From contig CAKPYN010000001.1 of the NCBI GenBank assembly GCA_934202965.1, forward strand, positions 1 to 64,000: a stretch of DNA of 64,000 bases. The letters run 5' to 3'. This document shows positions 58,923 to 64,000 of this stretch, in pieces. The stretch is from an uncultured Megasphaera sp. GTDB lineage: Bacteria > Bacillota > Negativicutes > Veillonellales > Megasphaeraceae. Below the pieces are notes generated by a model that saw only the letters and a list, made by a program, of their open reading frames with translations, was not told the DNA's origin and made no database searches. Both the position numbers and the translations under genes were made by a program. Numbering within the stretch: the first letter of the stretch is position 1; each line of letters begins with the position of its first letter.

Positions 58923-60184
58923 GCACAAGAAATATTGTCCCGCGTAAAAATAACGAGGGCAGCCTTGGCACGAAAAATAAAAGATGGAAAGCAGCGGAGA
59001 TAGAAACGGTGACTGCAAAAGCAGCGGAGATAGAAACGGTGACTGCAAAACAAATCATATCACGATCATTTGCAGCACTGCCGGTTTGTTATATGCGTGA
59101 TAAATGCTTTGATGGTGCTAAAACAAAACTAGTAGTACCAAGCAATTTATATGTCAACGTAGGAAATTTAGGGTTTATACAGGAAAACAGCAGCATGATT
59201 GATATATCTACTGCTGCGGCATGGGATGACGGTATCTATGCGACGGCAGCCAACAGAAAAGGGAAGGACTTCTATATTTATGCCTGCCAGTCTGATACGT
59301 CAGTGCCTAAAATCCTTTTATCGGCAAATTCTACGGTTCCGACAGGGTATACTGCATCGAATTCTCGCAAGATAGGCGGCTTCCACTGCGAATGTGCAGA
59401 CGTAGGAACCATTTCCGGACACGCTTTATCTGGATACGTCGCCGGGGATATCCTGCCGGCCAGCGTTTGGGATTTGCGACACCGGCCGATTGCATCGCCG
59501 GAAGGAATGGTATGGGATGGGCGCGAATGGGTAGATGTCTATTTAGCATCTTGGAATGGCTCAAACCTGGTATCTGCCTACGGCGGCGTCATCTGTGACG
59601 GCGAATCGTCAAAAAAATTTCACGGAGAATTGTTCGTCGAAGAATTTGCAAAAATCAACAAACATTTGCCGTCCCGTGATGTCTTCGTAGCATTTGCAAA
59701 AGGGTCTAATGAAATGACAAATATTAACGGCAATGCGGACCCAAATACAACAGGCGGGCATACAGACACGGCCGGCCGCAGGATGATATCAAACATCGGT
59801 TGCGAAGACTGCTGCGGCGTTTTGTGGCAATGGACATCCGATATAGAAGGACATCCGAATACATATTACTTGGATACGACCAACCAGCATATGCAAGGCT
59901 CGCAAGGGAGTAAAGAACAAACGAAAAACTCCGAAGGGGAACATTGGCTATACGGATATAAATGGCAAGATGATGGTCGAAGTACGATAAATATCAATGT
60001 TGATGGCGCAATGAATATCTACGGCAAATCATATGGTGTATTAGCCCGTGCGCTGGTTGGCGGTGGTTGGGTCGATGGGTCGTCGTGCGGCTCGCGTTCG
60101 GTCAATCTGTCTGACTTGTCGTCTTTCCGTTTTGGCGACGACGCGGGGCGGGGCGCGTCTGAGCCGAGGGCCGCAGAACTCTAA
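58919..60184 (+). CDS. DGR-type variable receptor-binding protein
   Basis: 421 residues; GGAGGCAAGC upstream. N-terminal MSTRNIVPRKNNEGSLGTKN with a duplicated AAEIETVTAK segment is the fibre-tip β attachment. A middle β domain is followed by a C-type-lectin/FGE-like domain (SREVFV-like LPSRDVFVAFAKGSNEM, CCGVLWQWTSDIEG, LARALVGGGWVDGSSCGSRS). The protein ends FRFGDDAGRGASEPRAAEL, the classic end of diversity-generating-retroelement targets such as Mtd of phage BPP-1. The terminal codons are strongly A-poor, as expected where A positions have been mutated. Reverse transcriptase and template repeat are not in the window. Confidence 0.88.
   Translation: MSTRNIVPRKNNEGSLGTKNKRWKAAEIETVTAKAAEIETVTAKQIISRSFAALPVCYMRDKCFDGAKTKLVVPSNLYVNVGNLGFIQENSSMIDISTAAAWDDGIYATAANRKGKDFYIYACQSDTSVPKILLSANSTVPTGYTASNSRKIGGFHCECADVGTISGHALSGYVAGDILPASVWDLRHRPIASPEGMVWDGREWVDVYLASWNGSNLVSAYGGVICDGESSKKFHGELFVEEFAKINKHLPSRDVFVAFAKGSNEMTNINGNADPNTTGGHTDTAGRRMISNIGCEDCCGVLWQWTSDIEGHPNTYYLDTTNQHMQGSQGSKEQTKNSEGEHWLYGYKWQDDGRSTININVDGAMNIYGKSYGVLARALVGGGWVDGSSCGSRSVNLSDLSSFRFGDDAGRGASEPRAAEL
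58991..59050 (+). repeat. 30-bp perfect tandem repeat
   Basis: Two exact copies of a 30-base unit (58991-59020 and 59021-59050; begins GCAGCGGAGATAG, ends GACTGCAAAA) encode the repeated decapeptide AAEIETVTAK in the variable protein. It may set the length of the fibre-tip stalk and could change by slippage. Confidence 0.9.
60056..60175 (+). other. DGR variable region (VR)
   Basis: This codes for VGGGWVDGSSCGSRS through GRGASEPRAA. In 60061-60160 only 6 of 100 bases are A, far below the surrounding sequence, and the region is rich in G, C and T. Codons at lectin-site positions (GTC, GAT, TCG, TCG, GTC, CTG, TCT, GAC, TTG, TCG, TCT, TTC, TTT) are what AAC/AAT-type template codons become after A-specific mutagenesis. 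The unchanged frame residues (WxxGSxCGSRS, GRGA) match the family. Confidence 0.75.
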
Positions 60185-60192
60185 CCGTATGG

Positions 60193-60216
60193 GCCGACGG
60201 CTTACAAGTCGCCGGC
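60193..60216 (+). promoter_or_regulatory. Hairpin just after the variable gene
   Basis: GCCGACGGCTT pairs with AAGTCGCCGGC (one mismatch, one G-U) with AC between the arms, 8 bases after the stop. A GC-rich inverted repeat directly downstream of VR is known in BPP-1-type DGRs, where it helps homing; it could instead be a weak terminator, but no T run follows. Confidence 0.5.
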
Positions 60217-60286
60217 TGAAAAATAAAAATTATCTATAATACAATAGCAAATCATATAAATGAGCTATGGGAAGCGGTGAGTACCT

Positions 60287-60574
60287 ATGAACAAGTTTAG
60301 CGATTTTGCAAAAGAAGAAGCGGGATTGGAGGGCGATAAAGTAACAATTAGCGAGCTTTTTAATCAGAAAATAATTGTCGTAGCGTATCGAAAATTAAAA
60401 TCACGGGCCGTACAAGGTAAAACTTGCGTTGAAATACAATTTAAATTAAATAATGAATTATGTGTTACATTTACGAATAGTGCTGTTTTAGAACGACAGT
60501 TAGACAAGTTTAAAGATATGTTGCCTTTTGAAACAGCTATTAAGAAGATTCACAACTACTATACATTTACATAG
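60287..60574 (+). CDS. Hypothetical phage protein (95 aa)
   Basis: ATG preceded by GGAAGCGGTGAG. Mixed α/β: VTISELFNQKIIVVAYRKLK, KTCVEIQFKLNNELCVTFTN, and AIKKIHNYYTFT. The pattern resembles small single-strand-binding-like phage proteins, but I do not recognise it. It follows the variable gene; a DGR accessory (Avd) would be an all-helical bundle, which this is not. TATAAT at 60235-60240 may be part of its promoter. Confidence 0.6.
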   Translation: MNKFSDFAKEEAGLEGDKVTISELFNQKIIVVAYRKLKSRAVQGKTCVEIQFKLNNELCVTFTNSAVLERQLDKFKDMLPFETAIKKIHNYYTFT

Positions 60575-60583
60575 GAGGGCATT

Positions 60584-60877
60584 ATGGTTGGATTCCCAAC
60601 GACGTTAAATACAAAAGCGGATTACGAATACGTCCGGGAAAATTTCCCGGTGGAAAAATGGAAACCGGCTTATCAGGACTTGCTCAATACCATGCATGAA
60701 TGGTATAACACAGGTGCTATTTTAGAAATCGGAGTTACGGATGATATACATAGAGTCGTAATTGACGAACAAAAAAATACGAAATATCAATATGAAAAAA
60801 GAATAAATGAGAATTGTAAATTATTAAGAATTGGCTATACCGAAGAAGAGGTAAAGGCAATTATTGCAAAAGCATGA
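60584..60877 (+). CDS. Hypothetical phage protein (97 aa)
   Basis: ATG preceded by TAGGAGGGC. TKADYEYVRENFPVEKWKPA, then a β part ILEIGVTDDIHRVVIDEQ, ending YTEEEVKAIIAKA. Similar small proteins follow fibre genes in Firmicute phages. Function unknown; it overlaps the XhlA-like gene by ATGA. Confidence 0.65.
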   Translation: MVGFPTTLNTKADYEYVRENFPVEKWKPAYQDLLNTMHEWYNTGAILEIGVTDDIHRVVIDEQKNTKYQYEKRINENCKLLRIGYTEEEVKAIIAKA

Positions 60878-61113
60878 GCGAACAAGAATACAAAGAAGAA
60901 ATTGTGCAGCGTCTCGCAGCCATTGAAGCAAGACTGGAATTGATGCAAAAAAACATGGAAGTATTGACGGAAAAACTAGATAAAACAAATCAAACAGCAA
61001 TTATTGCAAGCCAGTCCAGCAAATCAGCACATCATAGAATATCTACGATGTACTGCATAGCGGGAGCGATTGGTGCAGTTGTATCGTTTGTAGTTGATTT
61101 TTTAGGGAGGTAG
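60874..61113 (+). CDS. XhlA-like haemolysin/holin-associated protein
   Basis: 79 residues. An N-terminal coiled coil (IVQRLAAIEARLELMQKNME) and one C-terminal membrane helix (TMYCIAGAIGAVVSFVVDFL) are the XhlA layout. In Bacillus prophage PBSX XhlA works with a holin to release the lysin. It starts the lysis region here. Confidence 0.8.
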   Translation: MSEQEYKEEIVQRLAAIEARLELMQKNMEVLTEKLDKTNQTAIIASQSSKSAHHRISTMYCIAGAIGAVVSFVVDFLGR

Positions 61114-61118
61114 TAAAA

Positions 61119-61367
61119 ATGCAAGAAAAAGCACGTAAAATTGTAATGGATTATTTTAATAAACATGTTGATGTAACAGATAAGAAGCAGATTACCATGG
61201 ATGATGTATTTGTTGTATGGTGGTGCAAGACTTTACAAAATTGGAAAGCCTTAGTATCTACTGATGTAGCGGATGGCATGTATTATGAAGTCACTCACAA
61301 TGGTGATAAAAATGAAACATACGTTGACGTATATAAGAAATGGGAAAATTACACAGTAAAAGATTAG
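61119..61367 (+). CDS. DUF6275-like phage protein, copy 1
   Basis: 82 residues; GGGAGG upstream. VMDYFNKHVDVTDKKQITM, DDVFVVWWCKTLQNWKALVS, TDVADGMYYEVTHNGDKNET, VYKKWENYTVK. A small domain found in many Firmicute prophages, without known function. An almost identical second copy lies at 61706-61954. Confidence 0.75.
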   Translation: MQEKARKIVMDYFNKHVDVTDKKQITMDDVFVVWWCKTLQNWKALVSTDVADGMYYEVTHNGDKNETYVDVYKKWENYTVKD

Positions 61368-61381
61368 GAGTTGTGATAACT

Positions 61382-61687
61382 ATGGAAAAATTAAAAGTAT
61401 TTATTAGTCAACCTATGCGTGATAAAACAAACGAACAGATTCTTAATGAACGCAAACGTGCGATTAATATTATTAAAAAGAAATTTGGCAAAGATGTTGA
61501 GATTTTGGATAGCTTCTTTAAAGATGCACCACATGATAGCACTCCCGTATGGTATTTGGGGAAATCACTAGAAGTATTATCACAAGCAAACCTTGCATAT
61601 TTCATAGGTGATTGGAAAAAATATCGAGGTTGTAAAATTGAAAACATTGTTGCACATGAATATGGAATAGATACGATTGAAGAATAA
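61382..61687 (+). CDS. DUF4406-like nucleoside deoxyribosyltransferase-fold protein
   Basis: 101 residues from ATG 61382 with AGGAG upstream; an in-frame ATG at 61340 lies inside the previous gene. MEKLKVFISQPMRDKTNEQI with later PVWYLGKSLEVLSQANLAYF and GCKIENIVAHEYGI is the pattern of phage DUF4406 proteins, related to nucleoside 2-deoxyribosyltransferases. The substrate is unknown. Confidence 0.75.
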   Translation: MEKLKVFISQPMRDKTNEQILNERKRAINIIKKKFGKDVEILDSFFKDAPHDSTPVWYLGKSLEVLSQANLAYFIGDWKKYRGCKIENIVAHEYGIDTIEE

Positions 61688-61690
61688 GAA

Positions 61691-61954
61691 ATGGGTAATG
61701 ATAATATGCAAGAAAAAGCACGTAAAATTGTAATGAATTATTTTAATAAGCACGTTGATGTAACTGAAAAAAAGCAGATTACAATGGATGATGTATTTGT
61801 TGTATGGTGGTGCAAGACTTTACAAAATTGGAAAGCCTTAGTATCTACTGATGTAGCGGATGGCATGTATTACGAAGTTACGCACAACGGAGATAAGAAC
61901 GAAACGTATGTTGACGTGTATAAAAAATGGGAAAATTATACAGTAAAAGACTAG
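61691..61954 (+). CDS. DUF6275-like phage protein, copy 2
   Basis: 87 residues from ATG 61691, or 82 from ATG 61706 which aligns with copy 1; neither has a strong ribosome site. It differs from copy 1 by only a few residues (MNYF for MDYF, TEKK for TDKK). Central 89 bases are identical in DNA to copy 1 (61197-61285), while both flanks carry many silent changes. Confidence 0.7.
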   Translation: MGNDNMQEKARKIVMNYFNKHVDVTEKKQITMDDVFVVWWCKTLQNWKALVSTDVADGMYYEVTHNGDKNETYVDVYKKWENYTVKD

Positions 61955-61963
61955 GGGGAAATC

Positions 61964-62281
61964 ATGGAACCAATTATTAGCCCATGGACTATTTATTTAG
62001 TCAACACACTAGATAGCATCAACGCAGCAGTGTTTATGTTTTTTATTATTTTTGGGATTTGTTCAATACCACTCTATGATGAAAATGCGGAAAAACGACC
62101 AACTTGCTTTAAGGTTATTTTTAGCATATCTATTATTTGTCTACTATTGACAATATTTTTACCAAGTAAACATACAGCTTGGATGATGATAGGTGCATCG
62201 TATGCAACGCCAGATAATATTCAAGCGTTTCAGAACAATTTAATTGATTTTGCAAAGCAAGTATCACAAGTAATTAAATAA
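61964..62281 (+). CDS. Small membrane protein with two helices (105 aa)
   Basis: ATG preceded by AGGGGGAAATC. Helices at about 20-35 (AVFMFFIIFGICSIPLY) and 50-67 (VIFSISIICLLLTIFL), followed by a soluble C-terminus. It could be a holin or antiholin by location in the lysis region, but such two-helix proteins are not diagnostic. Confidence 0.6.
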   Translation: MEPIISPWTIYLVNTLDSINAAVFMFFIIFGICSIPLYDENAEKRPTCFKVIFSISIICLLLTIFLPSKHTAWMMIGASYATPDNIQAFQNNLIDFAKQVSQVIK

Positions 62282-62294
62282 AGGAGAGAATAAT

Positions 62295-62711
62295 ATGGAA
62301 AAAGACATAAAAGAAGTTAAAATGCACAAATATATTGGAACAAAAGTAGTAAAAGCCTATCCAGCCCAGCTGGAAAATGCAGGCGGACACAAGGTTGGAG
62401 ATGAAGGATATAAAGTGATCTATGAAGATGGCTATGTGAGCTGGAGCCCAAAAGACGTATTTGAAAAACATTATAAAAAAAGTGATACGTATATTGACAG
62501 AATGAAAATAGAATATGAAGAACTACAAGATAGACGAATGAAGCTAATAGATTTTCTCGAATATCATCGTGATTTGATAAATGACAATGAATACTATCAA
62601 ATGACAGACCAATTAGCGGTGATGAGTGAGTACGCTAGTGTTTTAAGACAACGAATTGACTATGCAAAGTTGAAGGCGGAAATGATTATGGAAAAGAAAA
62701 ATGAAGAATAA
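62295..62711 (+). CDS. crAss001_48-related phage protein (138 aa)
   Basis: AAAGGAGAG upstream. The first part (KYIGTKVVKAYPAQLENAGG, GDEGYKVIYEDGYVSWSPK, VFEKHYK) is a widespread small β-domain seen in gut phages; the second half is a helical coiled coil (MKIEYEELQDRRMKLIDFLE). The function is not known. It overlaps the next gene. Confidence 0.7.
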   Translation: MEKDIKEVKMHKYIGTKVVKAYPAQLENAGGHKVGDEGYKVIYEDGYVSWSPKDVFEKHYKKSDTYIDRMKIEYEELQDRRMKLIDFLEYHRDLINDNEYYQMTDQLAVMSEYASVLRQRIDYAKLKAEMIMEKKNEE

Positions 62712-63021
62712 ATTATTGAAATTTGGCCGCTGGGCAGAAAAAAACTGGATACAGATTGTAGTAATCGTAGGGCTATTTCTCATGCTTGAATTGGCATTGG
62801 TTTTTTTCTCATGGCTTGCTGGATACTGGTGCAATGCGCTGTTTGGCACGCACTTTGAATTATCGTCGTGCTGGGCTGGAATAGGTGCCATCGGCACGGC
62901 ACTAGGGGTCGTTGTTGGTTTGGGAAAAGCGGCGTGGACAAAATATAGTACAAATACTGCACATACAGAGAACGGTTTGATTAAAAGCGTAACAGATAAA
63001 ATAGGAGGGATAGGAAAATGA
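62701..63021 (+). CDS. Membrane protein, possible holin (106 aa)
   Basis: Overlaps the previous gene. Two hydrophobic helices (IVVIVGLFLMLELALVFFSW and GIGAIGTALGVVVGLGKAAW) with basic N-terminus. It directly precedes the lysin gene (ATGA overlap), the usual holin place. Several other membrane proteins are nearby, so holin identity is not proven. Confidence 0.6.
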   Translation: MKNKLLKFGRWAEKNWIQIVVIVGLFLMLELALVFFSWLAGYWCNALFGTHFELSSCWAGIGAIGTALGVVVGLGKAAWTKYSTNTAHTENGLIKSVTDKIGGIGK

Positions 63022-63599
63022 CGCGTGAGCAGCTAGCAAGAGAAATTGCAAAAGGAATTGTAAATACCGGCGTAGAAGGAAGTTTTGACACAATTACATG
63101 CAGCACGGCCGGTGATTACCCGTCCATTGGCATTAGCCAATGGGAAGGACCGCGGGCAGATCGACTGCTGGCGATGATTCCGGGAGGGGATCAATTTAGC
63201 AGCCGGACATTTAGCGACATCAAAGCAGCCGGAGAATTATATGATTTGCAGAATCTGTTATCAAGTGATGCCGGAGAAACGGCGCAACTTGAGCAATTAA
63301 CAAATGATTGCTTATCTTATGTGGGTGCACTATGGGAAGTATCAGACTTAGATCAAGCCCGCCCGCTGATTTATTGTGGGATTTGGTGCCCGACGTCAAC
63401 ATATGTCGTACAGCAGTTTTGCATGCGCCGCCAGGAACGCGGATACGATTTAAGAAGTTTAGAATGCGTATATGAAATGTTCCGCGATGAATACGCCAAT
63501 GCGGCAGGATGCGGCGAATATCAAGAAGGATATGCGAATCGGGCATATGCGACATATGAATATGTTGCGACATTAGATTTAAGCGAATACGGAGAGTAA
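63018..63599 (+). CDS. Phage muramidase-like endolysin
   Basis: 193 residues, start coupled to the previous gene with AGGAGGGATAGG upstream. NTGVEGSFDTITCSTAGDYP and SIGISQWEGPRADRLLAMIP form the core of a small lysozyme-like group in Firmicute phages (ESG-type Glu with a ..SIGxxQWHG segment). No signal peptide, so a holin or export helper is needed. The C-terminal helical part ends with repeated Tyr/Ala. The catalytic Glu is inferred. Confidence 0.75.
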   Translation: MTREQLAREIAKGIVNTGVEGSFDTITCSTAGDYPSIGISQWEGPRADRLLAMIPGGDQFSSRTFSDIKAAGELYDLQNLLSSDAGETAQLEQLTNDCLSYVGALWEVSDLDQARPLIYCGIWCPTSTYVVQQFCMRRQERGYDLRSLECVYEMFRDEYANAAGCGEYQEGYANRAYATYEYVATLDLSEYGE

Positions 63600-63608
63600 G
63601 GAGGTACC

Positions 63609-63938
63609 ATGATTGCTGAGATTATTGAGAAATATAAAAATAAAATATATTTTGTTGTCTGTATTTTGCTTGTTGTGCTTGTCTTTTCCGCAGGCTGGAT
63701 GGTGTGCAGACACTACGAACCAGCAAATGATACGCCTATCAACAGAACAGTGGACAACGTACAAGCGGACGCTGACAGAGCTGGATATGAAATTGACACA
63801 GTTGGAAAAGAACTCGAAAGCGGACAAAAGCGACTTAGCGATGCTACGACAACAACTGACAGAATCGCAGAACGCAATACAGAAAGCGCAAGCCTCATTG
63901 AAGATTGCAGAAAACTCATTGACGAGCTTGCAAAGTAA
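63609..63938 (+). CDS. i-spanin (Rz)-like protein
   Basis: 109 residues; GGAGG four bases before ATG. One N-terminal membrane helix (IYFVVCILLVVLVFSAGWMV), then a hydrophilic coiled coil (KELESGQKRLSDATTTTDRI). This is the Rz layout of an inner-membrane spanin subunit, and its place after the endolysin fits. It is overlapped over its whole length by the frame starting at 63613. Confidence 0.6.
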   Translation: MIAEIIEKYKNKIYFVVCILLVVLVFSAGWMVCRHYEPANDTPINRTVDNVQADADRAGYEIDTVGKELESGQKRLSDATTTTDRIAERNTESASLIEDCRKLIDELAK

Positions 63939-64000
63939 TGTTCAGACATTGAAAACACAAATCAACCAGAAAGAACATGAGAACAAAAGGCTACAGCGGC
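63613..64000 (+). CDS. Secreted coiled-coil protein in an overlapping frame, cut by window edge
   Basis: TTG 63613, with GGAGG eight bases upstream (better spacing than for 63609), opens a frame that runs past base 64000. It has a signal peptide (KYILLSVFCLLCLSFPQAG, cleavage near CADTT) and a long coiled coil (QWTTYKRTLTELDMKLTQLE, LRQQLTESQNAIQKAQASLK, SNVQTLKTQINQKEH). Similar secreted coiled-coil proteins follow lysins in Negativicute phages. It may be the partner (o-spanin-like) of the overlapping Rz-like frame, recalling the embedded Rz/Rz1 of lambda. Confidence 0.65.
   Translation, partial: MLRLLRNIKIKYILLSVFCLLCLSFPQAGWCADTTNQQMIRLSTEQWTTYKRTLTELDMKLTQLEKNSKADKSDLAMLRQQLTESQNAIQKAQASLKIAENSLTSLQSNVQTLKTQINQKEHENKRLQR

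Larger units (their letters stand above)
25961..64000. mobile_element. Podovirus-type prophage, left part (right end outside window)
   Basis: A continuous phage genome: integrase and repressor on the minus strand, then early, packaging, head, tail, internal virion, fibre and lysis genes on the plus strand in standard order. Head genes resemble BPP-1/epsilon15-like podoviruses (head-tail connector portal, Bbp16-type cement), tail and ejection genes resemble T7 (gp11, gp12, gp13, gp14, gp16, fibre N-terminus). No structural frame is visibly broken, so it may be an active prophage. No attR is visible before base 64000. Confidence 0.93.

Noticed and set aside
60048..60239. 63-residue frame overlapping the variable region
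   Set aside because: It exists because A depletion removes stop codons in all frames; no ribosome site.
60287..60574. 95-residue protein as a DGR accessory (Avd)
   Set aside because: Its β-rich pattern does not fit the all-helical Avd bundle.
60181..64000. Search for the DGR template repeat and reverse transcriptase
   Set aside because: No A-rich copy of the variable region and no protein with an RT-like motif was seen downstream to the window edge, or elsewhere in the window by eye.
1..64000. tRNA and rRNA genes
   Set aside because: I looked in the intergenic gaps and saw no cloverleaf with CCA-proximal and T-loop signatures and no rRNA-like sequence.

Overview
The window looks like a chromosome segment of an anaerobic, low-to-mid GC Firmicute, most likely a member of the Negativicutes (Veillonellales/Megasphaera-like). 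The support is indirect: strong AGGAGG ribosome sites, an L27 with the Prp-cleaved N-terminus, an rplU-prp-rpmA operon, a phoH-ybeY-cdd-era-corC-recO cluster, NadE, and a TIGR01212 radical SAM protein. The genus is an inference from gene content, not a database match.

Layout. (1) 1-4.1 kb is a worn region: the end of a GmrSD-like DUF262/DUF1524/DUF5655 restriction protein, a RhuM-family gene, then a graveyard with methyltransferase-tail fragments, an unidentified broken minus-strand gene, a truncated and frameshifted tatC, and a deleted GGDEF gene. (2) 4.1-25.9 kb is ordinary host DNA: a PepSY protein, an HD hydrolase, nadE, two radical SAM enzymes, the phoH-to-recO cluster, the L21/Prp/L27 operon with promoter and leader, a polysaccharide deacetylase, a MOP-family flippase, and trkA followed by three trkH paralogues in tandem. 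(3) From 25.9 kb to the right edge lies a prophage whose right end is outside the window.

The prophage reads: serine integrase (minus), two lysogen membrane genes, a CI-like repressor, divergent control region with repeated operator-like sites, an early region of tiny genes, an HUH rolling-circle Rep, HNH, an ArpU/RinA-like late regulator, TerS, TerL interrupted by an intein, a podovirus-type head (head-tail connector portal, scaffold, capsid, Bbp16-like cement), T7-like tail tubular proteins, internal virion proteins including a 2919-residue polyvalent protein, a T7-type tail fibre adaptor, a DGR-type variable receptor protein, and a lysis region (XhlA-like, holin candidate, muramidase, overlapping spanin-like frames).

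The most notable items are: a solitary type I-C-like CRISPR repeat between two virion genes (candidate RNA anti-CRISPR); a DGR variable region with no reverse transcriptase or template repeat in the window; a class 3 (W-C-T) intein with a LAGLIDADG domain exactly inside the TerL Walker A motif; a predicted ~90-nt RNA whose 5' end is complementary to the integrase start codon and Shine-Dalgarno; and a scaffold protein carrying the same NLQLFA Prp cleavage motif as the host L27. All assignments come from reading the sequence; no similarity search or folding program was run.
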